64,000 nt of DNA from NCBI RefSeq assembly GCF_000282135.1, contig NZ_AKJW01000080.1, positions 50,353 through 114,352 on the forward strand. Direction: 5' to 3'. Below, in pieces: positions 55,716 through 64,000 of the stretch. The notes beneath the pieces are model-generated. The model worked only from the letters and a program-made list of their open reading frames with translations. It was not told where the DNA came from and ran no database searches. A program made the position numbers and the translations under genes. This DNA comes from Herbaspirillum sp. CF444 (GTDB taxonomy: Bacteria; Pseudomonadota; Gammaproteobacteria; Burkholderiales; Burkholderiaceae_D). Positions within the stretch are counted from its first letter, which is position 1, and every line of letters begins with the position of its first letter.

Positions 55716-56456
55716 ATGCTCAAAGTCGTCACCGCTCTCGCCGAACTCAGCGCCCCCGAAACGCGGCTTTACCGCGTGGTCGCCGATCGCATCCAGGCGG
55801 TCATCCGCGACGAGCAAATTCACGCCGGCGAACGCCTGCCGTCGGAACGCGACCTGGCGGCGCAGCTCAAGGTCAGCCGCGCCTCCGTCCGCGAAGCGCT
55901 GATCGCGCTGGAACTGACCGGCGTGATCGAGGTGCGCGGCGGTTCCGGGATTTATGTGATCGAGAAAAAAGGCGCGGCGCCGGCCATCCAGGAGATCGGC
56001 CCCGGCCCCTTCGAAATTTTGTCGGCGCGCTGCATGATCGAAGGCGAAGTCGCCGCGATTGCCGCGCGCATGGCTACCGACGGTGCGCTGGACGCCATCC
56101 TGCGCGCGCTCAACGACATGGAGCGCTTCTATCACGACCGCCCCAACAATGAAGAAGCCGACCGCACCTTCCACCTGTCGATCGCCCGCGCCACCGGCAA
56201 CAGCGCCCTAGTCAGCGTGATCGAAAACCTGTGGGACCAGCGCGGCCGCCTGTGGATCAAAATGGAGGAACACTTCCATACCGAAGAATTGCGCCAGCAA
56301 ACGCTGGTCGACCACCGCCGCATCCTTGAGGCCATCGTTGACCGCGACCCCGACGGTGCGCGCAAAGCCATGCACGCCCATCTCGAACGCGTGACCAGCG
56401 AGTTTTCGCGCGGCTGGGGCGGCGGCAAGGCTTACATGCCGCATAACCCGGAGTAG
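55716..56456 (+). CDS. GntR-family (FadR subfamily) regulator of hexuronate genes
   Basis: 246 residues. The winged HTH is RLYRVVADRIQAVIRDEQIHAGERLPSERDLAAQLKVSRASVREALIALELTGVIEVRGGSGIYV and the C-terminal FCD domain has three putative metal ligands in ADRTFHLSIARATGN, DHRRILEAIVDRD and AMHAHLERV. It resembles ExuR/UxuR. It is the first gene of the uxaC-ABC-uxuB cluster and is preceded by three matching operators, so it most likely represses the cluster until a hexuronate binds. Confidence 0.93.
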   Translation: MLKVVTALAELSAPETRLYRVVADRIQAVIRDEQIHAGERLPSERDLAAQLKVSRASVREALIALELTGVIEVRGGSGIYVIEKKGAAPAIQEIGPGPFEILSARCMIEGEVAAIAARMATDGALDAILRALNDMERFYHDRPNNEEADRTFHLSIARATGNSALVSVIENLWDQRGRLWIKMEEHFHTEELRQQTLVDHRRILEAIVDRDPDGARKAMHAHLERVTSEFSRGWGGGKAYMPHNPE

Positions 56457-56576
56457 CTGCGCCAGATTCAACGCGATAACCGCGACGACGTCCGCCAGAG
56501 GCCTGGGTAACCAACACCCGACAGAGCCGAGGATGCCGGAAGCGATAAAGACAGACATTGGAAATCAGGAGACGAC

Positions 56577-57998
56577 ATGCCATTGCTGCACCCAGACCGA
56601 CTGTTCCCCGCCGACCCGGACACGCGCGCCATTGCGCGCCGTCTGTATAAAGAGATCAAGGATGCGCCCATCGTCAGCCCGCACGGTCATACCGACCCAA
56701 GCTGGTTTGCCGACAATGCAGCCTTTCCCAATCCGTCCGCCCTGCTGATCCAGCCGGACCACTACGTTTTCCGCATGCTGTTCAGCCAGGGCGTCAAGCT
56801 GGAAGATCTCGGCATTCCGACCCGTGATGGCGCTGCCGTGGAAACCGATCCGCGCCGCATCTGGCGTCTGGTGGCCAAACACTGGCAGCTGTTTCGCGGC
56901 ACGCCCTCCGCCATGTGGCTGGACCATGTGTTCCAGGAAGTCTTCGGCCTGGAAGAAGGTCTGAGCGTCGCCAACGCCGATCGTCTCTACGACCACATCG
57001 ACGCCTGTCTGCGGCGTCCCGAATTTCGTCCGCGCGCCTTGTTCGAGCGCTTCAACATCGAAGTCATCGCCACCACCGAATCGCCGCTCGATCCGCTCGC
57101 GCATCACGGCAAGCTGAAGAACGATCCCTGGCAAACCGCGACAGGCCGTCCGCGCGTGGTCACCGCCTATCGTCCCGACCCGGTGATCGATCCGGAATTC
57201 GAAGGCTTCGCCGCCAACGTCGATCGCTTCGGCGAACTGACCGGCGAAAACACCCGCACCTGGGAAGGCTACCTGAACGCCCACCGCAACCGCCGCGCCT
57301 TCTTCAAGGAACACGGCGCCACCTCGACCGACCACGGCCATCCGAGCGCACGTACCGCCGACTTGCCGCTGGCCGAGTGCAAAGCGCTGTTCGACAAGGC
57401 GCTCTCGGGCAAGATCAGCCGCGACGAAGCCGAACTGTTCCGCGCCCAGATGCTGACCGAGATGGCGGCGATGAGCATAGCCGACGGCCTGGTGATGCAG
57501 ATCCACCCCGGCTCCTGGCGCAGCCACAGCCCGACGATGCTGGCGCGCTTCGGCCGCGATAAAGGCTTCGACATTCCGATGCAGACCGAATACGTCGGCG
57601 CGCTCAAGCCGCTGCTCGACCGCTTCGGCCTGGATCCGCGCCTGTCCATCATTCTGTTCACGCTCGACGAAACCAGTTACTCGCGCGAACTGGCGCCGCT
57701 GGCCGGCGTATATCCGGCGCTGAAACTTGGCCCGGCATGGTGGTTCTTCGACGCGCCGGAAGGCATGCGCCGTTTCCGCGAACTGACGACCGAGACCGCC
57801 GGCTTCGCCAACACGGTCGGTTTCAACGACGACACTCGTGCCTTCCTGTCGATCCCCGCACGCCACGACGTCAGCCGCCGCATCGATTGCGGTTATCTGG
57901 CGCGACTGGTCGCCGAGCATCGCCTGCACGAAGACGAGGCGCTGGAGCTGGCGCACGACCTGACTTATCGGCTGGCCAAGCAGGCCTACCGCTTGTAA
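56577..57998 (+). CDS. uxaC: Glucuronate (uronate) isomerase UxaC
   Basis: 473 residues (E. coli UxaC is 470). The amidohydrolase-type metal site is seen in SPHGHTDPSWFADNAAFPNPSALLIQPDHYVFRMLFSQG, then the catalytic and substrate blocks VIATTESPLDPLAHH, VTAYRPDPVIDPEFEGF, HPGSWRSHSP and TVGFNDDTRAFLSIPARHDV. It isomerises glucuronate to fructuronate or galacturonate to tagaturonate. GGAGA lies six bases before the ATG. Confidence 0.96.
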   Translation: MPLLHPDRLFPADPDTRAIARRLYKEIKDAPIVSPHGHTDPSWFADNAAFPNPSALLIQPDHYVFRMLFSQGVKLEDLGIPTRDGAAVETDPRRIWRLVAKHWQLFRGTPSAMWLDHVFQEVFGLEEGLSVANADRLYDHIDACLRRPEFRPRALFERFNIEVIATTESPLDPLAHHGKLKNDPWQTATGRPRVVTAYRPDPVIDPEFEGFAANVDRFGELTGENTRTWEGYLNAHRNRRAFFKEHGATSTDHGHPSARTADLPLAECKALFDKALSGKISRDEAELFRAQMLTEMAAMSIADGLVMQIHPGSWRSHSPTMLARFGRDKGFDIPMQTEYVGALKPLLDRFGLDPRLSIILFTLDETSYSRELAPLAGVYPALKLGPAWWFFDAPEGMRRFRELTTETAGFANTVGFNDDTRAFLSIPARHDVSRRIDCGYLARLVAEHRLHEDEALELAHDLTYRLAKQAYRL

Positions 57999-58112
57999 TC
58001 CGTTTTTGAAAGAGAGTCCCAGCAATAGCAGTACGGTTTGAAGATCCATCAGAGCGTCACAAGACGTCCGCTTTATCCCGGTACCCAACAATTCATCCAG
58101 GAGGAGACAGTA

Positions 58113-59300
58113 ATGAAACAGGTTTTGAACACCTTGCACAAGGCGACCCGTCGCACCGTCATGGCCGCCGCCATCGGCTTCGGCTTTGCCGCCATGGCCG
58201 GCAGCCCGGCAGCGCATGCACAGGCGGCAGTGACCATCAACGTGGTCGACGTGGCCGGTTCGCTGGCCTTGCTGCAAGACGCCATCGAGTCGTACAAGAC
58301 GACGCATCCGAACGTCAAATTCACCTTCACCAAGGCGCCTGCACCTGAACTGCCGAGCAAGCTCAAGGCGATGCAGAACGCCAAGCGCAGCGACATCGAT
58401 CTGGTCCTCGGCGGCACCGACATCCTGGCGGCCGGCATCGAGCAGAATCTGTGGGTGACGCTGCTGCCGGAGAACAATGCCAAGTTCGCGCCGCTGACCG
58501 ACAACTACCTGCCTGAAGTAAAGAAGATGCAGGAACTGGCGCACAACCAGGGCCTGGCGGTCGCCTTCATGCCTGCCGGTCCGCTGCTGGAATACAACCC
58601 GGACAAGGTCAAGCAAGTCCCGACCACGCCGCAGGAATTGCTGGCATGGTGCAAAGCCAATCCGAACAAGCTGATCTATGCGCGCCCGGCCAACTCCGGT
58701 CCCGGCCGCACTTTCCTGATGGGCCTGCCTTACCTGCTCGGCGACAAGGATCCGAAAGATCCGGTCAAGGGCTGGGACAAGACCTGGGCTTACCTGAAGG
58801 ACCTGAACACTTGCATCGAGTACTACCCGGGCGGCACCGGCGCCGTGATGAAGGAACTCGGCGAAGGCTCGCGCGACATGACCGTCACCGTGACCGGCTG
58901 GGACATCAATCCGCGCGCGCTGGGCGTGGTGCCGAAAGAGTTCAAGGTCGGCGCCTTCAAGAACATGACCTGGGTCAACGATACGCATTACATGATCGTG
59001 CCGAAGGGGCTCGCTCCCGCCAAGCAAGCCGTGGTGCTGGACGTGATGGCGTATCTGCTGCAACCGAAGCAACAGGCGCAGACCTACGACAAGGGCTACT
59101 TCTACCCTGGCCCTGCGATCAAGAACGTGCCGGTGACGATGGCGCCGCAAGCCAGCCAGGACACGCTCAAGGAATTCGGTCGCGCCGAGTACGCCGACTG
59201 GATCGCCAAGTTCCCGCACGTGCAACCGCTGGATGCGCAGGTGATGGTGAAAGCATTCCGTATCTGGGATGAACAGGTCGGCGCTCAAAAATTTAAATAA
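58113..59300 (+). CDS. ABC substrate-binding protein, candidate hexuronate binder
   Basis: 395 residues from the ATG at 58113, which follows GGAGGAGA. Signal peptide to about AAHAQAAVT. The mature fold is of the iron/polyamine/AfuA type (SBP family 1 or 2-like): INVVDVAGSLALLQDAIESYKTTHPNVKF, KLKAMQNAKRSDIDLVLGGTDIL, PNKLIYARPANSGPGRTFLMGLPYLLGD, VTVTGWDINPRALGVVPKEF and HYMIVPKGL. The family includes polyamine, ferric and sugar-phosphate binders, so cargo is inferred from its position between uxaC and uxuB. Confidence 0.85.
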   Translation: MKQVLNTLHKATRRTVMAAAIGFGFAAMAGSPAAHAQAAVTINVVDVAGSLALLQDAIESYKTTHPNVKFTFTKAPAPELPSKLKAMQNAKRSDIDLVLGGTDILAAGIEQNLWVTLLPENNAKFAPLTDNYLPEVKKMQELAHNQGLAVAFMPAGPLLEYNPDKVKQVPTTPQELLAWCKANPNKLIYARPANSGPGRTFLMGLPYLLGDKDPKDPVKGWDKTWAYLKDLNTCIEYYPGGTGAVMKELGEGSRDMTVTVTGWDINPRALGVVPKEFKVGAFKNMTWVNDTHYMIVPKGLAPAKQAVVLDVMAYLLQPKQQAQTYDKGYFYPGPAIKNVPVTMAPQASQDTLKEFGRAEYADWIAKFPHVQPLDAQVMVKAFRIWDEQVGAQKFK

Positions 59301-59329
59301 GCAAACGCAGCAAAAAAAAGCAGAGACAG

Positions 59330-59364
59330 GCCGGGCGGCAACGATGCATTCCACGCCACCCGGC
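59330..59364 (+). other. Stem-loop between SBP and ATPase genes
   Basis: GCCGGGCGG (59330-59338) pairs with CCACCCGGC (59356-59364) with one mismatch or wobble, in the 89-bp spacer after the binding-protein gene. No T-run follows, as in the other importers here. Confidence 0.6.
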
Positions 59365-59389
59365 TCATTACGATCAATAAGAGGCAAGC

Positions 59390-60490
59390 ATGAAACCTGA
59401 CTTCAAGACATTGCGACTGGATCGCGTGACACGTCGCTTTGGCGGCACCGGAAAAACGACCGAAGCGCCGCAAGTCGCCGCACTTGATGGTTTGCAAATG
59501 GACATTGCGCGCGGCGAATTCATCGCCCTGCTCGGCCCCTCGGGCTGCGGCAAATCGACCGCGCTGAACTGCATCGCCGGCCTGCTGCCGCTGTCGGACG
59601 GCGGCATCTATCTTGACGATCACCGTATCGATACCCTGCCGCCGGAACAGCGCGGCTTCGGCATGGTGTTCCAGAATTACGCCCTGTTCCCGCACATGAC
59701 GGTGGCCAAGAACGTCGGCTTCGGCCTGTTGATGCGCGGCGTGCCTGCCGCCGAGATCCAGACCCGCGTCAAACGCGCCCTCGACCTGGTGCAACTGGCG
59801 CAACACATGAACAAGCTGCCCGGACAGTTGTCCGGCGGCCAGCAGCAACGCGTGGCGATCGCCCGCGCCATCGTCATCGAACCGCCGCTGATCCTGATGG
59901 ATGAGCCGCTGTCCAACCTCGACGCCAAACTGCGTCTGGAAATGCGCTCCGAGATCCGCCGCATCCACGGCGAACTCGGGCGCACCACGTTGTACGTCAC
60001 CCACGATCAGGATGAAGCGCTGTCGCTGGCCGACCGCATCGTCGTCATGAAAGACGGCAAGGTGCAGCAGATCGGCACGCCGCCGGAAGTCTACGGCCAG
60101 CCGTCGAATCTCGCCGTCGCGCGCTTCATGGGCTATCGCAATGAGCTGGTGCTCGACGTCGTCGGCCAGGATGCGCAGACCGTCACGCTGGCCGGTCCCG
60201 GCGTCAATCTGGTCGGCATTCCGAAGATGCGCCTGAACGGCCGCGCCGCCGTGTCGATCCGCCCGGAAGAATTCAGCATCTGCGCCGATGGAAGCAATCC
60301 TGCCAACAGCATCAGCGCGCGCGTCGAATCGGTCGAATACTACGGCCGCGAATCGCTGTTCATGCTGCGCACGCAAGACAATACCCGCCTCTACGTGCGT
60401 GCCGAAGGCAAGGCATCGCCGGGCGAAACCATCCGCGTGTCGGTCCCGGCCGACCGCGTGCTGGCTTATCCTTTTGAGCAGGTGGCATGA
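59390..60490 (+). CDS. ABC importer ATPase (PotA/MalK-like)
   Basis: 366 residues. Walker A is [20 protein letters not shown]-loop MVFQNYALFPHMTVAKNVGFG, signature [15 protein letters not shown], Walker B LILMDEPLSNLDAKLR and switch YVTHDQDEALSL. The C-terminal TOBE-type regulatory domain begins near RPEEFSI. Second gene of the importer; its stop overlaps the first permease by four bases. Confidence 0.93.
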   Translation: MKPDFKTLRLDRVTRRFGGTGKTTEAPQVAALDGLQMDIARGEFIALLGPSGCGKSTALNCIAGLLPLSDGGIYLDDHRIDTLPPEQRGFGMVFQNYALFPHMTVAKNVGFGLLMRGVPAAEIQTRVKRALDLVQLAQHMNKLPGQLSGGQQQRVAIARAIVIEPPLILMDEPLSNLDAKLRLEMRSEIRRIHGELGRTTLYVTHDQDEALSLADRIVVMKDGKVQQIGTPPEVYGQPSNLAVARFMGYRNELVLDVVGQDAQTVTLAGPGVNLVGIPKMRLNGRAAVSIRPEEFSICADGSNPANSISARVESVEYYGRESLFMLRTQDNTRLYVRAEGKASPGETIRVSVPADRVLAYPFEQVA

Positions 60491-61365
60491 TGCTGATGTC
60501 CTCGCAAACCGCCGGCTCGCGCTGGCGCGATCCCGCCATGTGGATGGCGGCGCCGGCCGTGATCTTCATGCTGGCGGTATTCGTCTATCCGTTCATTCAC
60601 GGCCTGATCCTGTCGTTCCAGCCGCTGGAGGGCGGCATGCTGTCGAACTACATCAAGTTCTTCAGCACCGACAATCTGTGGATGACCATCGGCGTGACGC
60701 TCAAGCTGGCCTTGCCGGCAACGCTGATCAACATCCTGATCGCCGTGCCCGTGGCCTATCGCCTGCGCCACAAGACACCGTATCAGAAGATCGCCACCAC
60801 CATCCTCGTGATCCCGATCACGCTGGGCACGGTGCTGATCGCCGAAGGCATGCTGACGTACTTCGGCCCCAAGGGCTGGTTCGCACAGATCCTGCAGACG
60901 CTGCATATCTATGAAGGTGCAATCCGCCTGACGCACAACTATGCGGGCGTGGTGATTTCGCTGGTGATCTCGGGCTTTCCATTCGCCTTTTTGCTGATCC
61001 TGTCCTACATCACCGGCATCGATCCGGTATTGCCGCGCGCCGCAGCGACGCTGGGTGCCACGCCCTTCAATCAGTTCCGCTACGTGATTTTCCCGCTGAT
61101 CCTGCCGGGTCTGGCGATGGCGTTCTGCCTGTCGTTCGTGCAGGCGTTCTCGGTGTTTCCATCTGCCGTGCTGCTGGGTTCGCCGGCGGGTGCGACGCGG
61201 GTGATTTCGATAGCAGCGTATGAAGCGGCGTTCGAGAACTACGACTACTCCATGGCGTCGGCAGTAGCGATGATCATGGGTGCGGTGCAACTGGGCGTGG
61301 TGGTAATCGTGCTCGGTGCACGCAATCTGTTCTATCGCGGTCCGGTTACCGGCGGCAAGGGTTAA
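60487..61365 (+). CDS. ABC importer permease 1 (PotB-like)
   Basis: 292 residues with about six helices. Key parts are MWMAAPAVIFMLAVFVYPFIHGLILSFQPLEGG, TLKLALPATLINILIAVPVAYRLRHKTP and the EAA loop PRAAATLGATPFNQFRYVIFPLILPGLAMAFCLSFVQAF. ATGATG and ATGCTG at the start leave a two- or three-residue uncertainty in the N-terminus. Confidence 0.92.
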   Translation: MMLMSSQTAGSRWRDPAMWMAAPAVIFMLAVFVYPFIHGLILSFQPLEGGMLSNYIKFFSTDNLWMTIGVTLKLALPATLINILIAVPVAYRLRHKTPYQKIATTILVIPITLGTVLIAEGMLTYFGPKGWFAQILQTLHIYEGAIRLTHNYAGVVISLVISGFPFAFLLILSYITGIDPVLPRAAATLGATPFNQFRYVIFPLILPGLAMAFCLSFVQAFSVFPSAVLLGSPAGATRVISIAAYEAAFENYDYSMASAVAMIMGAVQLGVVVIVLGARNLFYRGPVTGGKG

Positions 61366-62273
61366 TGATGAATCAAGCAACGACAACTTCTCCCATGATG
61401 ACTTCGCAATCCATCTCAAGACAGCCGGCGCCGAAACGACGCACGCACTGGGCCAGCCGCGCCTGGAGCGGGCTGGTGGTCGGCCTGATGACCTTCTTCC
61501 TGATCAATGTCGGCCTGATGATTGCCTCGGTCGCCACCAACTCGGTCGCCAAGCGCTGGCTCGGCACCTGGCTGCCGAACGGCTGGACGCTGGAATGGTA
61601 TTCCGCCGCCTGGCAGGAATTCCAGCTCGGCGACGTGCTGCTGGTGACCATACAGGTGGTGCTGTCGGTGGTGGTGCTGTCGATCCTGATCGGCGTGCCG
61701 GCGGCCTACACCCTGGCGCGACGCAATTTCCGCGGCAAGAAACTGCTGACCGGCTTGTTCCTGCTGCCGCTGATGATTCCGCCGATCACTTACGGCATCC
61801 CGCTGGCGACGCTGATGTATGAATTGCACCTGGCAGGCACGCTGCCCGGCGTGATCATCGCCAACCTGCTGCCGGCGCTGCCGTTCGTGATCCTGGTGAT
61901 GACACCGTTCATCGAACAGATCGATCCCAACCTGGAGTCGGCTGCACGCGTGTTCGGCGCGCGCACCTTCACGATGTTCCGCCATGTGCTGGTGCCGCTG
62001 CTGGCCCCGGGCATTCTGGCCGCCTCGCTGCTGGTGCTGGTGCGCACGATTGCGATGTTCGAGCTGACCTTCCTGACGGCCGGTGCGGATACGCAGACGC
62101 TGGTGGTGGCGCTGTATTACTCGGTGTTCGCCGCAGGCGTGCGCGCTTCGCAATCGATCGATGCGATGGCGATGGTGTACATGATCGTCACGCTGATCTG
62201 GCTGCTGATCGCGATGCGTTTCGTCAGCCCGACGCAACTGGTGTCGCGCGTCAAAGAGCATCCGCAGAACTGA
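61365..62273 (+). CDS. ABC importer permease 2 (PotC-like)
   Basis: 302 residues, six helices. The segments LIGVPAAYTLARRNFRGKKLLTGLFLLPLMIPPITYGIPLA and the EAA loop ESAARVFGARTFTMFRHVLVPLLAPGILAASLLVLVRTIAMFELTFLT are typical of the second subunit. Its ATG shares one base with the stop of permease 1 (TAATG), so the pair is translationally coupled. Confidence 0.92.
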   Translation: MMNQATTTSPMMTSQSISRQPAPKRRTHWASRAWSGLVVGLMTFFLINVGLMIASVATNSVAKRWLGTWLPNGWTLEWYSAAWQEFQLGDVLLVTIQVVLSVVVLSILIGVPAAYTLARRNFRGKKLLTGLFLLPLMIPPITYGIPLATLMYELHLAGTLPGVIIANLLPALPFVILVMTPFIEQIDPNLESAARVFGARTFTMFRHVLVPLLAPGILAASLLVLVRTIAMFELTFLTAGADTQTLVVALYYSVFAAGVRASQSIDAMAMVYMIVTLIWLLIAMRFVSPTQLVSRVKEHPQN

Positions 62274-62292
62274 TGAACACTGACGCAAGAAG

Positions 62293-63756
62293 ATGATGAA
62301 GCTGAACAAGCAAACCTTGGAACAAGCCGGCAAGCAAGCAGCCCTGCCAACCTACGACAGGACAGCCCTGCTGCCCGGCATCGTGCATCTGGGATTGGGC
62401 GCCTTCCACCGCGCGCATCAGGCGGTCTACACCGACACGGTGCTGGCGCAAGGCGACCTGCGCTGGGGCATCGTCGGCGTGTCGCTGCGCAGCCCCGACA
62501 CGCGCGATGCGCTGGCGCCGCAGGATAATCTCTATACGCTCGGGATCAGAGGTGTCGAGGGAGAGCAACTGCGCGTCATCGGCGCCCTCATCGATACGCT
62601 GGTAGCGCCGGAATCTCCCGCCGCCGTGCTGGCGGCAATGAGTCATCCGCACTGCCATATCGTCAGCCTCACCGTGACGGAAAAAGGCTATTGCCACGAT
62701 CCGGCGGCCAACACGCTGCGCTTCGATCACCCCGATATCACGCACGACCTGGCGCATGCCGACGCGCCGCGCTCGGCCATCGGCTTCATCGTGCGTGCGC
62801 TGGAAAAGCGCCGCGATGCCGGACTGCCGCCGTTCACCGTGCTGTCCTGCGACAACCTGCCGTCCAACGGCAATACCTCGCGCGGGCTGGTGCTGGCGTT
62901 TGCCGAACGCATTGATCCGGAATTGTCGAAATGGATTTCGCAGCATGGCGCTTTCCCCAACTCCATGGTGGATCGCATCGTGCCCAAGACTACCGATGAA
63001 GACCGGTCCGCCATCGCTACCCGCCTCAGCGTCGACGACGCCTGGCCGGTGGTGACCGAACCGTTCTCGCAATGGGTGATCGAAGACCGCTTCGCCGGAC
63101 CGCGCCCCGCATGGGAACAAGCCGGCGCGACCATGGTGGAAGAAGCCGAACCCTACGAGCACGCCAAGCTGCGCATGCTCAACGGCAGTCATTCCAGCCT
63201 CGCCTATCTGGGTTCGCTGGCGGGTTATGTGACGGTGGATCAGGCGATCCGCGACGATGGTCTGCGCGGCTTCATCGAGCGCATGATGGCGGAAGAGATT
63301 GCGCCGACCTTGCAGCGTCCCGGATTGGATGACTATCGCGACGAACTGGTCGCGCGCTTTCGCAATCCGGCGTTGAAGCATCGCCTGCAACAGATCGCCA
63401 TGGACGGCTCGCAGAAGCTGCCGCAACGCTTGCTCGGCACGATACGCGCGCGCCTGGATGCTGGTCTGCCGTGCGAGCGCCTTTGTTTTGCCGTGGCGGG
63501 ATGGATGCGTTATCTGCGCGCGCAGGATGAGGCAGGTCTCGCCTATCCGATCTCGGATCCGTTGGCGGAGCCATTACAAGCGGCAGCGTCCATTGCGGAC
63601 ATCAGCCGGCGCGTGGATGCCTTGCTGGCGATTGAGGCCGTGTTCGGTAACGAACTTGCCATGCGCATCGAGTTTGTATCCGTGGTGAAAGGCTTCCTGC
63701 GCAGGATAGAAGAGGAAGGCGTGCTGCAAGCGCTGAGCAAGATTCGCGGACGTTGA
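62293..63756 (+). CDS. uxuB: Fructuronate reductase / mannitol-dehydrogenase-family protein UxuB
   Basis: 487 residues of the long-chain polyol dehydrogenase family. The N-terminal NAD site is LLPGIVHLGLGAFHRAHQAVYTDTVLA. Catalytic and substrate parts include SLTVTEKGYCHD, FTVLSCDNLPSNGNTSRGLVLAF, PNSMVDRIVPKTT and the lysine/histidine block AKLRMLNGSHSSLAYLGSLAG. It reduces fructuronate to mannonate; tagaturonate or mannitol activity cannot be excluded. The 19-bp gap to permease 2 puts it at the end of the operon. Confidence 0.92.
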   Translation: MMKLNKQTLEQAGKQAALPTYDRTALLPGIVHLGLGAFHRAHQAVYTDTVLAQGDLRWGIVGVSLRSPDTRDALAPQDNLYTLGIRGVEGEQLRVIGALIDTLVAPESPAAVLAAMSHPHCHIVSLTVTEKGYCHDPAANTLRFDHPDITHDLAHADAPRSAIGFIVRALEKRRDAGLPPFTVLSCDNLPSNGNTSRGLVLAFAERIDPELSKWISQHGAFPNSMVDRIVPKTTDEDRSAIATRLSVDDAWPVVTEPFSQWVIEDRFAGPRPAWEQAGATMVEEAEPYEHAKLRMLNGSHSSLAYLGSLAGYVTVDQAIRDDGLRGFIERMMAEEIAPTLQRPGLDDYRDELVARFRNPALKHRLQQIAMDGSQKLPQRLLGTIRARLDAGLPCERLCFAVAGWMRYLRAQDEAGLAYPISDPLAEPLQAAASIADISRRVDALLAIEAVFGNELAMRIEFVSVVKGFLRRIEEEGVLQALSKIRGR

Positions 63757-63804
63757 TCCTGCTAAGCAAGTAACGAACGATAACTCATCACTCCCTCTCG
63801 ACCC

Positions 63805-63893
63805 GTCGTCTCAGCGAACGCTGGGACCCAGTGGCGTCGTTGCGTCACTCAACCGTCGCAACGACGCTGGGTTCCAACTTTCGTTGGAACGAC
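63805..63893. repeat. BIME/REP-like double hairpin, copy D
   Basis: The same family as the copy at 10906, with GTCGTCTCAGC/GCTGGGAC and GTTCCAACTTTCGTTGGAACGAC hairpins and an ACCCAGTGGCGTCGT/ACGACGCTGGGT central stem. It lies 48 bp after the uxuB stop. No gene is visible from here to the window end (63894-64000). Confidence 0.8.
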
Positions 63894-64000
63894 AAAGCCA
63901 ATAAGACCGGCGAAAACAAAACCACCTCAGTACCCTGGCGATGCGTAAGCGAGCCAGTCTCGAAGTCCGCTTGAGAGTAGCCGGTGACGGCAGGGGGAAA

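Noticed and set aside
56565..59387. Very long leftward open frame (about 940 codons) across the uxaC-SBP region
   Set aside because: It is antisense to two well-supported genes, has no family similarity, and reads as the usual GC-rich codon-position shadow.

Overview
The window is a GC-rich (roughly 60-63 % by eye) chromosomal segment of a betaproteobacterium. Gene content and gene order (MocR regulators, Lrp-regulated amino-acid catabolism, many polar amino-acid and peptide ABC importers, Bpt next to Aat, arginase with ornithine cyclodeaminase) fit Burkholderiales, most likely Oxalobacteraceae of a Herbaspirillum-like type. The genus is inference; no rRNA is present to settle it. Coding density is high, and most of the DNA is ordinary core and metabolic genome.

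Layout. 1-674: 5' part of a DUF21/CBS membrane protein running off the left edge. 848-5727: Fur-box-preceded operon PepSY - DUF2271 - DUF4198 - apbE - flavodoxin/FAD reductase, read as a trans-membrane flavin electron-transfer chain; the DUF2271 protein carries an SGAT motif that looks like a covalent FMN attachment site. 5884-8157: glutathione S-transferase divergent from a MocR regulator. 8161-10756: YdeP-type molybdopterin oxidoreductase with a small winged-helix protein. 11015-16756: peptide-type ABC importer. 17401-19855: MarR, Lrp and D-amino-acid dehydrogenase. 20080-21210: topoisomerase IB. 21271-24392: Fsr-like exporter, alkB and ada. 24485-27368: Lrp/HPPD pair, a small coiled-coil protein and a PaiB-like protein. 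27634-32528: liv branched-chain amino-acid importer. 33011-38666: mixed small and secreted proteins (phosphodiester glycosidase, orphan MetQ, M15 peptidase, secreted chorismate mutase, hypotheticals). 38852-39237: decayed IS21-type transposase fragment, followed by an isolated initiator tRNA gene with a clear promoter. 39770-43355: NUDIX, aat, bpt, pyrD. 43590-48756: polar amino-acid importer, arginase, ornithine cyclodeaminase and an Lrp regulator, together an arginine/ornithine utilisation locus. 48737-51411: TapT, LysR and an epimerase. 51476-55279: cysTWA-cysB sulfate uptake without a binding-protein gene. 55543-63756: a GntR-controlled hexuronate locus (uxaC, a complete polyamine/iron-type ABC importer, uxuB) with three operator-like palindromes upstream.

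Non-coding structure is the second theme. Four copies of a BIME/REP-like double hairpin occur near 10.9, 15.0, 43.5 and 63.8 kb. Three copies of another conserved core of about 55 bp, each with its own compensating central hairpin, sit at the tips of perfect locus-specific palindromes that start at a gene's stop codon (747-847 and 40345-40613). All four complete ABC importers have a stem-loop directly after the binding-protein gene. Three Lrp/AsnC regulators are each divergent from the amino-acid catabolic gene they probably control. I did not find an obviously unprecedented multi-gene system. The best candidates for new biology are the flavinylated DUF2271/PepSY chain, the hexuronate ABC route and the nested palindrome family.
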